Position numbers and translations under genes: made by a program. Shown here piece after piece: positions 18,501 to 26,664 of a stretch of 64,000 bases of DNA; position 1 is the stretch's first letter; each line of letters starts with the position of its first letter. The stretch is from BQWY01 sp046351095. Its GTDB lineage: Bacteria; Nitrospirota; Nitrospiria; Nitrospirales; Nitrospiraceae. The notes beneath the pieces are model-generated. The model saw only the letters and a list, made by a program, of their open reading frames with translations. It made no database searches and was not told where the DNA came from. The stretch covers positions 682,001-746,000 of the forward strand of contig JAXLZC010000001.1 of the NCBI GenBank assembly GCA_046351095.1. Direction: 5' to 3'.

Positions 18501-19301
18501 CCCCTGTTTATAGAGGCGAAAGTCGATCCCGGACACGACATTCAAGTGTTCGAGAATCGTTTGATACGAAGACAGTTTTTCCGTCTGGCCCTGCGTGCGT
18601 GTCCCCACCGCCTGCCGCGCCCACCAATAGACGCCGAGCGCCAAGGTGCCGGGATCGCCCACGAGATCGGCGCGCACCGCATCGAGGGTGCTGCTCGGCA
18701 TGCCGGGGAATTCCGCTTCGCCGGGATCTTGGACGAACACCGCTCCACCCGCCTGGGCGACGGCTTGCACACCACGGCTGCCGTCGGAGCCGGTTCCCGT
18801 CAGCACAACGACCGCAGCGCGATGGCCGTAGGACGACACGCTTCTGAAAAAATGGTCGATCGGTTGATGCAGCGGCACATCAGACCGCGCTTCGACGACC
18901 AGCCGATTCGCTTCCTGCGTCAGTTGTTTGCCGGGCGGAATGAGATAACAGCGATCGGCCAGCAACAACTCCCCGTGCTGCGCAAGCCGGATCGGCATGT
19001 CCGTGTGGCGCGACAACAATTCCTGCATGTGGCTTGGATAGTCCGGGCTGAGATGTTGGATGACGACGAAGGCCGCGCCGGGCTGCGGCGGCAAGGCGGT
19101 AAAAAATCGCTCAAGCGCCGCAAGTCCGCCGGCGGAAGCGCCGATGGCGACGATCCTGGTTGCGGCTTGAGAGTCCGGGGGAGGGGCGGACGGCGATTGG
19201 GGAAGATCCGGAGGGGGAAATTGTTCGTCGAGTAGGTGACTGTGGCCGGCAATCCCGAACTGATTCTCAGGTAGCAATGTGGGATCAGCAGGGTTAGTCA
19301 C
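15516..19301 (-). CDS. CheB-CheR-PAS hybrid histidine kinase with receiver (copy A, intact)
   Basis: 1,261 residues. CheB methylesterase has its catalytic triad: Ser56 ('AIGASAGG'), His83 ('VIQHLSPD'), Asp173 ('GTGSDGSRG'). CheR methyltransferase spans about 245-500, with 'TSFFRD' (311), 'GCATGEETYSLAM' (348) and 'CRNLLIYFD' (450). A coiled coil of 'NEELQS(S/A)' heptads (about 675-745) leads to a PAS domain, a HisKA box ('GGVAHDFNNLL', His near 891) and a HATPase domain with N and G boxes. A receiver domain (about 1127-1245) has its acceptor Asp near 1178 ('LVILDVTMPG'). All key residues look intact. GTG start with GGGAG upstream. Cytosolic; probably sets the activity of an unlinked chemosensory-like pathway. 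Confidence 0.93.
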   Translation of the reverse strand: MTNPADPTLLPENQFGIAGHSHLLDEQFPPPDLPQSPSAPPPDSQAATRIVAIGASAGGLAALERFFTALPPQPGAAFVVIQHLSPDYPSHMQELLSRHTDMPIRLAQHGELLLADRCYLIPPGKQLTQEANRLVVEARSDVPLHQPIDHFFRSVSSYGHRAAVVVLTGTGSDGSRGVQAVAQAGGAVFVQDPGEAEFPGMPSSTLDAVRADLVGDPGTLALGVYWWARQAVGTRTQGQTEKLSSYQTILEHLNVVSGIDFRLYKQGTILRRLERRMARCSVTDLPDYLTILSSNKEELQTLLDDLLIGVTSFFRDQRVFEHLRAETIPEIVAKRILDPEIRLWVPGCATGEETYSLAMLLHEAATAQRYTGRLRVFATDVHRAALDTAGSGHYSLEEMAAIPQDLFDRYVARTSATSGRMAAELRKIVVFAPHNILADPAFTRVDFVSCRNLLIYFDTRAQEDALGTFLHALNTDGILLLGSSEGLGAYHEEFSVVDARLKLFCKLRSPMKPVKRAQLYVRKDSFPQVPGRRFASRTEAAEPDQRLLSVYDVIATQLGVTGILLDEQSRLVHVFGEASRLLTIRAGRQTEDGIGLLPDAFHAPARTLLRRALLAKQPCHADPIEVGDGATQSRWTLTATPYITKASGTYILLSAQAETERTPQATPLSVLPVDLEECYKTRISELEREVVSIRENLQATVDELQTTNEELQSSNEELQSANEELQSANEELQSVNEELHTVNSEYDQKNRLLADLIRDHDNLLQNTEVGIIFIDNEIRIRRFNSAATRLFRLIPRDVGRSLRDITSEIPDINNFFEAITQVLAGGQQQERTVDLPNGTSHLLRLTPYRMDSRAPEGALITATDITRRRQLEDQVRHGQRLEAIGRLAGGVAHDFNNLLCGIQGYAQLLEERTTNDDQLKPLHAIQEAASQAAALTANLLAFGRKAKVESKPMDVHPLIRSAVNLASTNLHPRICLELALHAQRSVVVGDGAQLQAMVLNLVINAKDSMPNGGTIAVGTSNVTLDERAGGGLRPSVSAGDYLLITVADQGGGIAPEYLDHLFEPFFTTKGEMGHGLGLPAVYGNVSEHGGGIRLTTSDKGTTFSVYLPLANATATTSNIFGRREPSTRGTGTVLVVDDQPAIRELVADFLSGLGYSVTIADNGHRALAEYTKSSRFDLVILDVTMPGMNGAEVFRVIRQMDPDARVLLSSGQTFGQVDEQLFQEGLCAFVQKPFDLTDLSNLVAKHIRRDTPQGLAFERTT

Positions 19302-19791
19302 GCAGTCTCCCTAGAAAAATTGTGAGTCACCTCGCGGAGCCGGGAAGGGTTTCAGCATGCAGAGTAGATCGTCTTCGCTCTGTAGAATGGAGTCCCGGCG
19401 CAGCGGAAGCAGCAACTGAGTCTGTGGTTGAGATGTTGGATTCTTAGCACTCACCTTGCGCACAAAACAAGAGCATTTCAGCCCCCATTGCTGATGCGCG
19501 TTTCACCCTAGAGCTAATCGGCCCTGGAGTAAAGAACCTATGGCTGCCTTTTGGGTCGATAGACGAAAAGCGGCGACCAGAGCCGGTTCTCCGCTGACGA
19601 CTCCGATAGGTCTACGCACGTACATCAGTCTGGGTAGGCATGTAACGAGGCATGGGAGGAGGAGACTGAAGGGCCGTAGTCCGGGGCCATCAGTCATGCA
19701 CACAGTGTTTTTTATCCGGTAAAAGAGCGTAGTAGTCGGAAACGTATTGGCGCATACGCAATCTGCTGATTGCGGAGCGGTGGAATCTCGC
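19302..19791. other. Spacer upstream of kinase A, related to the one upstream of kinase B
   Basis: 490 bases between kinase A and the decayed PAS-GGDEF copy. The stretch at about 19493-19555 aligns with 23770-23831 upstream of kinase B (shared 'atgcgcgttt', 'ctagag', 'aatc', 'ccct', 'ggctgc'), so the duplicated block includes this control region. About 170 bases at 19320-19490 have no counterpart in copy B. No gene is seen. Confidence 0.6.
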
Positions 19792-20069
19792 ATGGACGAC
19801 AGTTGCCGTTCTTGGACGCAATGCTCACTCCCCTTGCGGCTCACATCGCCAGCCTCGCCGAATAGGGACTATCGTCCTCGCTGAGCATCCTGCGGAAGGC
19901 CACCTGCAGCAATGGGACGGGATCAGACCATGAGTGGGGCGGCGACCTGTACCTCGACAGCTATCGCCGTTCGGGAGTATAGGCGATCAACTTGCCGGCA
20001 GGATCTTTCGGCAGTTCGAATTGCGATTCACTGGCGGTATTCGAATGCGAGGTGGAATATCCTGTTTGC
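19792..20069 (+). pseudogene. Remnant of a second PAS-GGDEF gene (PAS part only)
   Basis: This stretch aligns at base level with the first ~280 bases of the intact gene at 24061-24340: ATG, then 'acagttgccgttcttg', 'atcgcc', and 'ggcgac...tacctcgaca', up to 'gaatatcc'. A frameshift follows the ATG and in-frame stops are present (for example TAG where 'LDR' is expected, and in 'GV*AI'). The GGDEF half is absent. It stands in the same place relative to kinase A as the intact gene does to kinase B (divergent, upstream). Confidence 0.85.
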
Positions 20070-20170
20070 ACCTGGAGCGTGATGGCCACGCAGCGTCTGT
20101 ACTTACCGTACCGTCGCGGTGGGTTGGATCGCACCAGGCACAGGCGCATGCAGATCGATTCGACGGACAG
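20070..20170 (+). pseudogene. Remnant of a second Cys-rich PAS-like gene
   Basis: About 100 bases align with 15039-15140 inside the intact PAS-like gene: 'acctgg', 'caacgtctg/cagcgtctg', 'ccctatcgc/ccgtaccgt', and 'atgcaaatcgat/atgcagatcgat' followed by 'ccgacgga/tcgacgga'. Translated, RLYLPYRRGG matches RLHLPYRCDA and MQIDSTD matches MQIDPTE. It joins the PAS-GGDEF remnant near 20069 and the receiver end of kinase B near 20170, marking two deletion junctions. Confidence 0.8.
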
Positions 20171-23100
20171 AATCGAACCGATGTTCCTTCGCATATTCCG
20201 CAAGTGCACGCGGCCCCTTGTCCGCGATCGTGACGCTGTAGCCGAGCCCGCTCAAGAAATCGGCGACAAGGTCGCGAATCGTCGGCTGATCGTCCGCGAG
20301 CAGGACGGTGCCAGTTCCACGAGTCGACGGCTCGCGACGTTCCACAGTACTCGGGCCTGCGGCTGATACCTTTGTGAGCGGCACATACACGTAAAACGTG
20401 GTGCCCTTGTCGCTCGTTACCAAACGGATGCCGCCGCGATGTTCACTGACGTTTCCATAGACCGCGGGCAGACCGACACCATGCCCCATGTCTCCCTTGG
20501 CGATATACACCGGTTCGAACAGGTGCTCCTGGCGCTCTCGAGGAATGCCCCTGCCCTGGTCCGCGATCGTGATCAGGAGGTAGTTGCCTGCGGAGACGGG
20601 AGGGCGCAAGAGACTCCCGGCCGGCTCGTCGAGCGTGACGTTTGATGTCCCGACCGTGATGAGCCCCCCATCGGGCATCGCGTCCTTGGCGTTGATCATA
20701 AGATTGAGCACCATCGCCTGTAGCTGCGCCCCGTCGCCCACCACGACCGACTGCTGGGCATGGAGGGCCACATCCAGCCGGATTCCTGGATGGAGATTCG
20801 TCGAGGTCAGATTGGCTGCGGCGCGAATCAACGCATGCACGTCTACCGGCTTGGATTCGCCCTTTGCCCTTCGCTTAAACGCCTGCAGGTTCGCCGTCAG
20901 CGCCGCCGCTTGCGACGTCGCCTCTTGAATCGCTTTCAAGAACTCGCGTTGCTGGTTGTCCTTCGTGCCCTCCTCCAACAGCTGTGCGTAGCCTTGAATG
21001 CTGCAGAGGAGGTTGTTGAAATCGTGCGCGACCCCTCCGGCCACTCGTCCGATGGCGTCCAACCGTTGGCCGTGTCGGATCTGTTCCTCCAATTGCCGTC
21101 GGCGCGTGATGTCCGTGGCCGTAATCAGCACACCGTCCGGCGAGCGATCGTCCATCCGATAGGGCGTCAAGCGTAAGAGGTGCGAGGTGCCGCTCGGCAG
21201 ACCGACCGTCCGCTCCTGCTGCTGCCCGTCCGCCAATACCTGGGCGATGGCCTCGAAAAAATTATCGATGTCGGGAAGCTCGGAGGTGATGTCGCGGAGG
21301 CTGCGGCCGACGTCGCGCGGGATGAGGCGGAACAGCCGTGTCGCCGCTGAATTAAAGCGACGAATACGGCCGTCCTTGTCGATGAAGAGGATGCCGACTT
21401 CCGCATTTTGCAACAGGTTGTCGTGGTCGCGGATCACATCGGCCAACGCGCGGTTTTTGTGGTCGTACTCCGAATTGATCGTATGGAGTTTCTCGTTGGT
21501 CGACTGTAACGCGGTATTGGCCGTGTGAAGCTCCTCGTTCGCCGACTGCAGCTCCCTGTTACTCGACAGCAGTTCCTTATTGCTCGACCGTAGCTCCTTG
21601 TTAATCGACTCCAGTCCCTCTTTCGTCGCCTGCAACTCGCCGACGGTCGCCTGGAGCTTTTCGCGCAGCGAGACGACTTCGCGTTCCAGCTCCGTGATAC
21701 GCGCTGTGTGACATTCCTCGGTCTCGACCGGTAAAGCGATGCTCGGTGCTGCCGCCACGATCGGTTGGGTTTCCGCCTGAGCGGATAGGAGCGTATACGT
21801 ACCCGACGCCTGTGTGACGTACGGCGTGGCGGTCAACGTCCACCGGACGCTGTCCGTCCCGCTACGCACTTCGATCGGCTCCGAGTGACAGGGCTGTTTC
21901 GCCAGCAACGTACGACGCAACAGGGTACGCGCTGAGGCGTGCAAGGCATCGGGCAACAGCGCGATGCCGTCTTCCGTCTGTCGGTCGCTGGGAATCGTGC
22001 GTACCCACGAAGCGTCCCCGAACACGTGGACCAACCGCGCCTGCTCGTCGAGCAAGATCCCCGACACACCCAATTGCGCGGCAATCAGGTCACAGACCGA
22101 TAAGAGCCGCTGATCCAGTTCGACCGCCTCGGGCGGTGCTGCAGATCCCCGACCGAAACCCGACGCACCCGTATCCTTCCGTATATAGGATTGATGACGT
22201 TTCGTGGGTGTGGCGTGATTCCGTAATTTTCGGAAGAGCGTCAGTTGCGCATCCACGACGGAAAACTCGTCGGAGTACGTGCTCACGCCTTCGCTGGAGC
22301 CCAACAGTAAAATCCCGTCGGCATTCAACGCATGGAGGAACGTCTCGACGGTGTCGTCCTGCACTTTGGTGTCGAGGTAGCTCAGCAGATTGCGGCAGCT
22401 GATGAAATCGACTCGCGTAAAGGCCGGATCGGTCAACAGATTGTGCGGCGCAAAGACGACGATCTTTCGCAACTCGGCCGCCATCCGCCCGTTCGTCGCA
22501 GCCATGCGGGTGACATACCGATCGAACAGGTCTTGGGGAATGGCGGCCATAGCTTCGAGTGGGTAGTGACCGCTCGCAGCCGTCTCCAAAGCCGCCAGTT
22601 GCGCGTCGGTGGCGAAGACCCGCAGCCGTCCCGCATAACCTTGTGTCGTCGCTGCCTCATGCAGCAGCATCGCGACACTGTAGGTTTCTTCTCCCCTCGC
22701 ACAGCCGGGCACCCAGAAGCGAATCTCCGGTTCCTGTATCCGTTTGGCGACGATCTTCGGAATCGTCTCGGACCGCAGACGTTCAAAGACCTGCCGATCG
22801 CGAAAGAACGACGTGACGTCGATCCGAAGATCGTCAAGCAACGCCTGCAGTTCGCCGTTGTTGCTGGAAAGCCTCGTCAGGTACTCAGAAAAGTCCGTGA
22901 GGCCGCAGCGCGCCATGCGTCGTTCGAGGCGATCTACCATCGTCCCCTGTTTGTAGAGGCGACAGTCGATCCCCGACACAACGGTCAGTTGCTCCAGAAT
23001 GAGTTCATAGGCGCAGCGCTTCCCCGACTGTCCCCGCTTCTGCAATTCGACATCCTGCCGCGCCCACCAATAGACGCCGAGTGCCAGGGTGCCGGGATCG

Positions 23101-23744
23101 CCCACGAGATCGGCGCGCACTGCCTCGAGCGCGCTGCTCGGCTTACCGGAGAATTCCGCTACGCCGAGATCGTGCACGAAGATCACTCCCCCCGCCTGCA
23201 CCACAGCCTCTACGCCACGACTGCCGTCCGAACCGGTTCCCGTCAGCACCACGACGGCAGCACGATTCCCATACGACGACAGGCTGTAAAAAAAATGGTC
23301 GCTGGGTTGATGCGGCGTGGCATCCGAACGCGTATCCACGACCAGTCGAGTCGCGCCCTGCGTCAGGTGTGTGTCCGGGGAAATAAGATAGCAGCGGTCC
23401 GGGAGCAACAATTCGCCGTGCTTCGCAAAGCAGATCGGCATCTCCGTATGCCGCGACAGCAACTGCTGCACATGACTCGGATCGTCCGGACTGCACTGCT
23501 GGATGACGACGAACGCGGCGCCCGATTGCGCAGGCAGCGCCGCAAAAAACCGCTCCAGGGCGTCGAGTTCGTCCGCCGATGCGTCGATGGCCACGATACG
23601 TGTCGCTGCGGCCGTCTGCGTTTCCGCGCAGGGAGGAGGTGCGGGACAATCCGGAGGAGGAAACTGTTTGTCGAGCCGATGGCCGGGGTTGGACTGGCCG
23701 TACTGACTGCCGGATATCGATGTGGGATCAGCAGGGGTACTCAT
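20103..23744 (-). CDS. CheB-CheR-PAS histidine kinase (copy B, degenerate, receiver truncated)
   Basis: 1,213 residues, collinear with the kinase at 15516 and clearly its paralogue. Differences fall on key residues. CheB His83 is Gln ('VIQQCSPD') and the GASAGG loop is DASADE, although Ser56 and Asp173 remain. In CheR the SAM loop GCATGEE is GCARGEE (Thr350 to Arg). The receiver stops after 'EHRFD', just before the strand with the acceptor Asp; the last ~22 residues are read antisense from a remnant of another gene. The coiled coil is more divergent ('INKELRSSNKELLSSNREL'). HisKA His ('GGVAHDFNNLL') and the DxGxG box ('ADQGRG') persist, so kinase activity may remain. ATG start with GGGAG upstream. 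Confidence 0.9.
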   Translation of the reverse strand: MSTPADPTSISGSQYGQSNPGHRLDKQFPPPDCPAPPPCAETQTAAATRIVAIDASADELDALERFFAALPAQSGAAFVVIQQCSPDDPSHVQQLLSRHTEMPICFAKHGELLLPDRCYLISPDTHLTQGATRLVVDTRSDATPHQPSDHFFYSLSSYGNRAAVVVLTGTGSDGSRGVEAVVQAGGVIFVHDLGVAEFSGKPSSALEAVRADLVGDPGTLALGVYWWARQDVELQKRGQSGKRCAYELILEQLTVVSGIDCRLYKQGTMVDRLERRMARCGLTDFSEYLTRLSSNNGELQALLDDLRIDVTSFFRDRQVFERLRSETIPKIVAKRIQEPEIRFWVPGCARGEETYSVAMLLHEAATTQGYAGRLRVFATDAQLAALETAASGHYPLEAMAAIPQDLFDRYVTRMAATNGRMAAELRKIVVFAPHNLLTDPAFTRVDFISCRNLLSYLDTKVQDDTVETFLHALNADGILLLGSSEGVSTYSDEFSVVDAQLTLFRKLRNHATPTKRHQSYIRKDTGASGFGRGSAAPPEAVELDQRLLSVCDLIAAQLGVSGILLDEQARLVHVFGDASWVRTIPSDRQTEDGIALLPDALHASARTLLRRTLLAKQPCHSEPIEVRSGTDSVRWTLTATPYVTQASGTYTLLSAQAETQPIVAAAPSIALPVETEECHTARITELEREVVSLREKLQATVGELQATKEGLESINKELRSSNKELLSSNRELQSANEELHTANTALQSTNEKLHTINSEYDHKNRALADVIRDHDNLLQNAEVGILFIDKDGRIRRFNSAATRLFRLIPRDVGRSLRDITSELPDIDNFFEAIAQVLADGQQQERTVGLPSGTSHLLRLTPYRMDDRSPDGVLITATDITRRRQLEEQIRHGQRLDAIGRVAGGVAHDFNNLLCSIQGYAQLLEEGTKDNQQREFLKAIQEATSQAAALTANLQAFKRRAKGESKPVDVHALIRAAANLTSTNLHPGIRLDVALHAQQSVVVGDGAQLQAMVLNLMINAKDAMPDGGLITVGTSNVTLDEPAGSLLRPPVSAGNYLLITIADQGRGIPRERQEHLFEPVYIAKGDMGHGVGLPAVYGNVSEHRGGIRLVTSDKGTTFYVYVPLTKVSAAGPSTVERREPSTRGTGTVLLADDQPTIRDLVADFLSGLGYSVTIADKGPRALAEYAKEHRFDSVRRIDLHAPVPGAIQPTATVR

Positions 23745-24060
23745 GCAGACTCCCGGAAAAAATCAGACGAATGCGCGTTTTCATCTAGAGGCAATCAACC
23801 CTAGATCAGGGTTCCCTCAGGCTGCTCTTGCACCGACGTCCTACCCGTTGGCGCTTACCGCTGGTAGTACGGTCCCTCGACGATGGTCCTACGCAATTCC
23901 TTCATTCAATTGGTGGGTTGCGCATTATATGCTACAAGGACAAAAGACTGCCAGATATCCGGCATCCCTCTGGCACAGATCTCCTATCTCGGTATCGTCC
24001 TGGGTGGAAGACGGCGGAAAGCGCACCTGCTGTAGCGCTCATCACGTCCAGAGGGCTCGC
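23745..24060. other. Divergent control region of kinase B and PAS-GGDEF genes
   Basis: 316 bases. The kinase-proximal part (23770-23831) matches 19493-19555 upstream of kinase A. The remainder is moderately AT-richer and contains candidate -10 sequences such as 'cattatatgc' near 23926, but I could not fix a full promoter. No gene is seen. Confidence 0.45.
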
Positions 24061-25119
24061 ATGACGCGACAGTTGCCGTTCTTGAAAGCACTGCTCGACT
24101 CCCTCGTGGATCAGATCGCCGTCCTCGATCGAACCGGGACCATTGTCTACGTCAATCACGCCTGGAAACAGTTCGGCTGTAGCAATGGAATGGCGGCCAA
24201 CCATGAATGGGTCGGCGACAATTACCTCGACACCTGTCGCCGCGCCGGCATAGCGGGCGATCAACTCGCCGAGGATATCGCCCATCGCTTTGAATTGCTC
24301 TTCAACGGCACGACGTCGGAATTCGAATTGGAATATCCCTGCCATGCGCCGCGGCATCGCCGGTGGTTCATCATGCGCGCGACGGCGGTCTGCCGCTTTG
24401 AGGGCTTGTTCGTCGTCTCGCACGTCAACGTGAGCGCACGAAAACTTGCGGAGGAGCGTGCGTCGCGCTTGGCTCTGGCCGACCCGCTCTGCGGCATCGC
24501 CAATCGTCGACGGTTCGAGCAGGTGCTGAAGGACGAGTGGCGACGGTGGCGCCGAGGAGTCCAGCCGATCAGCCTGCTGATGGTCGACATCGATCAGTTT
24601 AAATCTTACAACGATGCTTTTGGACATCCGGCCGGCGATCGCTGCTTGCGAGCCGTCGCGCGCACATTGGCACCGTTCGCCAGACGCGCCGGCGACATCG
24701 TCGCGCGACTCGGTGGAGAAGAGTTTGCGCTACTGTTGCCCGGCATGGGCCACAGCGGAGCGCGCACGTTCGCCGAAGACCTCCGGAGCACCCTGGCCGC
24801 CATCCCCAATGGCGGACTGCTGAAGCGGTCGATTTCGGTGAGCATCGGTGCAGTGACGGCTGAAAGCGGATGGCCAGGGAGTATGAACGACCTGCTCCAT
24901 CGAGTGGACGAACAACTGTACGCGGCTAAAAAAGCCGGACGGAATCGTGTGCATTCGATGGCCTTGGCCGGATCGAAAGGCGATTTCGACTCGCCGCTCA
25001 CGCACCGCATACACGAAATCCCGACTGTCGCCACGTCGTCCGGACGCAGAGCCAGAGCCGGCGGCAGTCACTCGGCGACACTCGAACAGTCGATAGAAGG
25101 AATTCCGGATCAGACGTAG
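24061..25119 (+). CDS. PAS-GGDEF diguanylate cyclase
   Basis: 352 residues. The ATG at 24061 is chosen over upstream in-frame starts: GAGG lies about 5 nt before it, the PAS domain begins here, and homology to the remnant at 19792 starts at the same ATG. The PAS domain (about 5-120) includes 'IAVLDRTGTIVYVNHAWKQF'. The GGDEF domain (about 135-300) has 'MVDIDQFKSYNDAFGHPAGD' and the active-site loop GGEEF. An RxxD inhibitory site (RAGD) sits 5 residues before GGEEF, so c-di-GMP synthesis with product inhibition is predicted. It has no transmembrane segment and sits divergent from kinase B. Confidence 0.9.
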   Translation: MTRQLPFLKALLDSLVDQIAVLDRTGTIVYVNHAWKQFGCSNGMAANHEWVGDNYLDTCRRAGIAGDQLAEDIAHRFELLFNGTTSEFELEYPCHAPRHRRWFIMRATAVCRFEGLFVVSHVNVSARKLAEERASRLALADPLCGIANRRRFEQVLKDEWRRWRRGVQPISLLMVDIDQFKSYNDAFGHPAGDRCLRAVARTLAPFARRAGDIVARLGGEEFALLLPGMGHSGARTFAEDLRSTLAAIPNGGLLKRSISVSIGAVTAESGWPGSMNDLLHRVDEQLYAAKKAGRNRVHSMALAGSKGDFDSPLTHRIHEIPTVATSSGRRARAGGSHSATLEQSIEGIPDQT

Positions 25120-25201
25120 CCAACAGCTCTCGCCCGCGATTGTTCCTCCCGACACTCGTGTCTTCCGTTCCCCTTCAGTCCTACGTGCATCGTCCGCCGC
25201 C

Positions 25202-25231
25202 TTGCCCCTACGAAACAGGCTCACCTATAAT
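25202..25231 (+). promoter_or_regulatory. Candidate sigma70 promoter of mtaB-miaB
   Basis: TTGCCC (25202-25207), 18 nt spacer, perfect TATAAT (25226-25231). The predicted start near 25238 leaves a leader of only about 5 nt before the ATG at 25243, which has no ribosome binding site. Confidence 0.5.
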
Positions 25232-25242
25232 CCCTGTTCGCC

Positions 25243-26664
25243 ATGCAGACCTCGCAGACAGAACAGACTCGCACCGCACGTCCTCGGGCGGCGCTCGCCA
25301 CACTTGGCTGTCGGCTGAGCCAGGCCGAAACGTCGATGCTCGCCGACCAATTGCGACGCAAGGGTTATGAGATCGTGCCGGAGCACGAAGCGGCGGACCT
25401 GTTTGTGTTGAATACCTGCTCGGTGACCGAACAGGCGGAAAAAGATTGTCGGTATGCCGTGCGGCGCGCCTTACGTCGTTCGCCCGATACGTTTGTGGCG
25501 GTGACCGGCTGTTATGCGCAGACGGGTGTGGAGACGTTGCGGACGATTCCAGGGATCGACCTCCTGGTCGGCACCGATCAGAAAATGCGTCTCCCCGACC
25601 TGCTCCCGCTTGCGCACGATTTGCACAAGCGCGAAACGGCCGAGGTCCGATACTCCAGAGCAATCGACCGTACGGAATTTTCCCTTCCTGGCACGGCTTA
25701 TACCGACGCCACACGCGCCCTGCTGAAAATTCAGGACGGGTGCAACGACCGCTGTAGCTTTTGTTTGATTCCATCGGCTCGCGGCGCCGAACGCAGTCGA
25801 GCGCTCGACGATGTCCTTCGTGAGGCGGAAGCCCTGCTAGCCGTCGGACATCGTGAATTGGTTCTGACCGGCGTGAACATCGGTCGCTACCAGTCGCAGG
25901 GGCACACCCTCGCCGGGTTGATCCGTCGTTTGGACCAGCTCCCCGGTGCGGCGCGCATTCGCATCTCGTCAATCGAACCGACGACGGTCACCGACGAACT
26001 GCTGGAGCTGCTGAACGGTTCGCGCCTCTGTCGCTACCTGCACGTCCCCCTACAAAGCGGTTCCGACCGGATCCTGACCGCCATGCGGCGCCACTACGGC
26101 GCGCAGGACTATCGACGTGTGATCGAGCGAGCCGTGGCGATCTGTCCCGAGGTCGGACTCGGCACCGATGTGATGGTGGGCTTTCCGGGTGAAACCGAGC
26201 AGGATTTTGCCGACACGCGGTTGCTCTTGAGTCACCTTCCGATGAGTTATTTTCACGTCTTCAGTTTCTCCGCGCGGCCCGGTACGGCAGCGGCCCGTAT
26301 GGCAGGATCAATTACCGATTCGGTCATCGCCGCACGCCGCAAGGCACTTGTCGCGGACTCGGCGACACGCGCCGCCGCCTTTCACCACAACCTCGTCGGC
26401 ACACAGCAGATGGTACTATTCGAAAAGCGTGTCGAGCGGGGTATGCGGATGGGTACGAGCGACCATTTCGCCCATGTCGCTGTCCCTGCCGAACAGGCTG
26501 AGGCCCATCAGCTCGCATGCGTTCGTATCACTGCCGCAGCGGGGCCATTGGCGTTCGGCGAGGTTGTCACAGACGCCGCCGTTCCTGTTTCTATTTCCCC
26601 TTCCGTTGCGGCTGCTCCACGCCCACTGGCGTTGTCGCGGGAATTGCCGGTGTTGGCGATATGA
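25243..26664 (+). CDS. mtaB: tRNA t6A37 methylthiotransferase, MtaB type
   Basis: 473 residues; a radical SAM methylthiotransferase predicted to convert t6A37 to ms2t6A37 in tRNAs. The N-terminal UPF0004 domain has the three cluster-binding cysteines in 'TLGCRLSQAE', 'NTCSVT' and 'VTGCYAQ'. The radical SAM CxxxCxxC is in 'GCNDRCSFCLIPSARG'. 'GVNIGRY', 'HVPLQSGSDRIL' and 'DVMVGFPGET' are family signatures. A C-terminal TRAM-like region follows from about 380. The stop overlaps the miaB start (ATGA), so the two are translationally coupled. Confidence 0.92.
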   Translation: MQTSQTEQTRTARPRAALATLGCRLSQAETSMLADQLRRKGYEIVPEHEAADLFVLNTCSVTEQAEKDCRYAVRRALRRSPDTFVAVTGCYAQTGVETLRTIPGIDLLVGTDQKMRLPDLLPLAHDLHKRETAEVRYSRAIDRTEFSLPGTAYTDATRALLKIQDGCNDRCSFCLIPSARGAERSRALDDVLREAEALLAVGHRELVLTGVNIGRYQSQGHTLAGLIRRLDQLPGAARIRISSIEPTTVTDELLELLNGSRLCRYLHVPLQSGSDRILTAMRRHYGAQDYRRVIERAVAICPEVGLGTDVMVGFPGETEQDFADTRLLLSHLPMSYFHVFSFSARPGTAAARMAGSITDSVIAARRKALVADSATRAAAFHHNLVGTQQMVLFEKRVERGMRMGTSDHFAHVAVPAEQAEAHQLACVRITAAAGPLAFGEVVTDAAVPVSISPSVAAAPRPLALSRELPVLAI

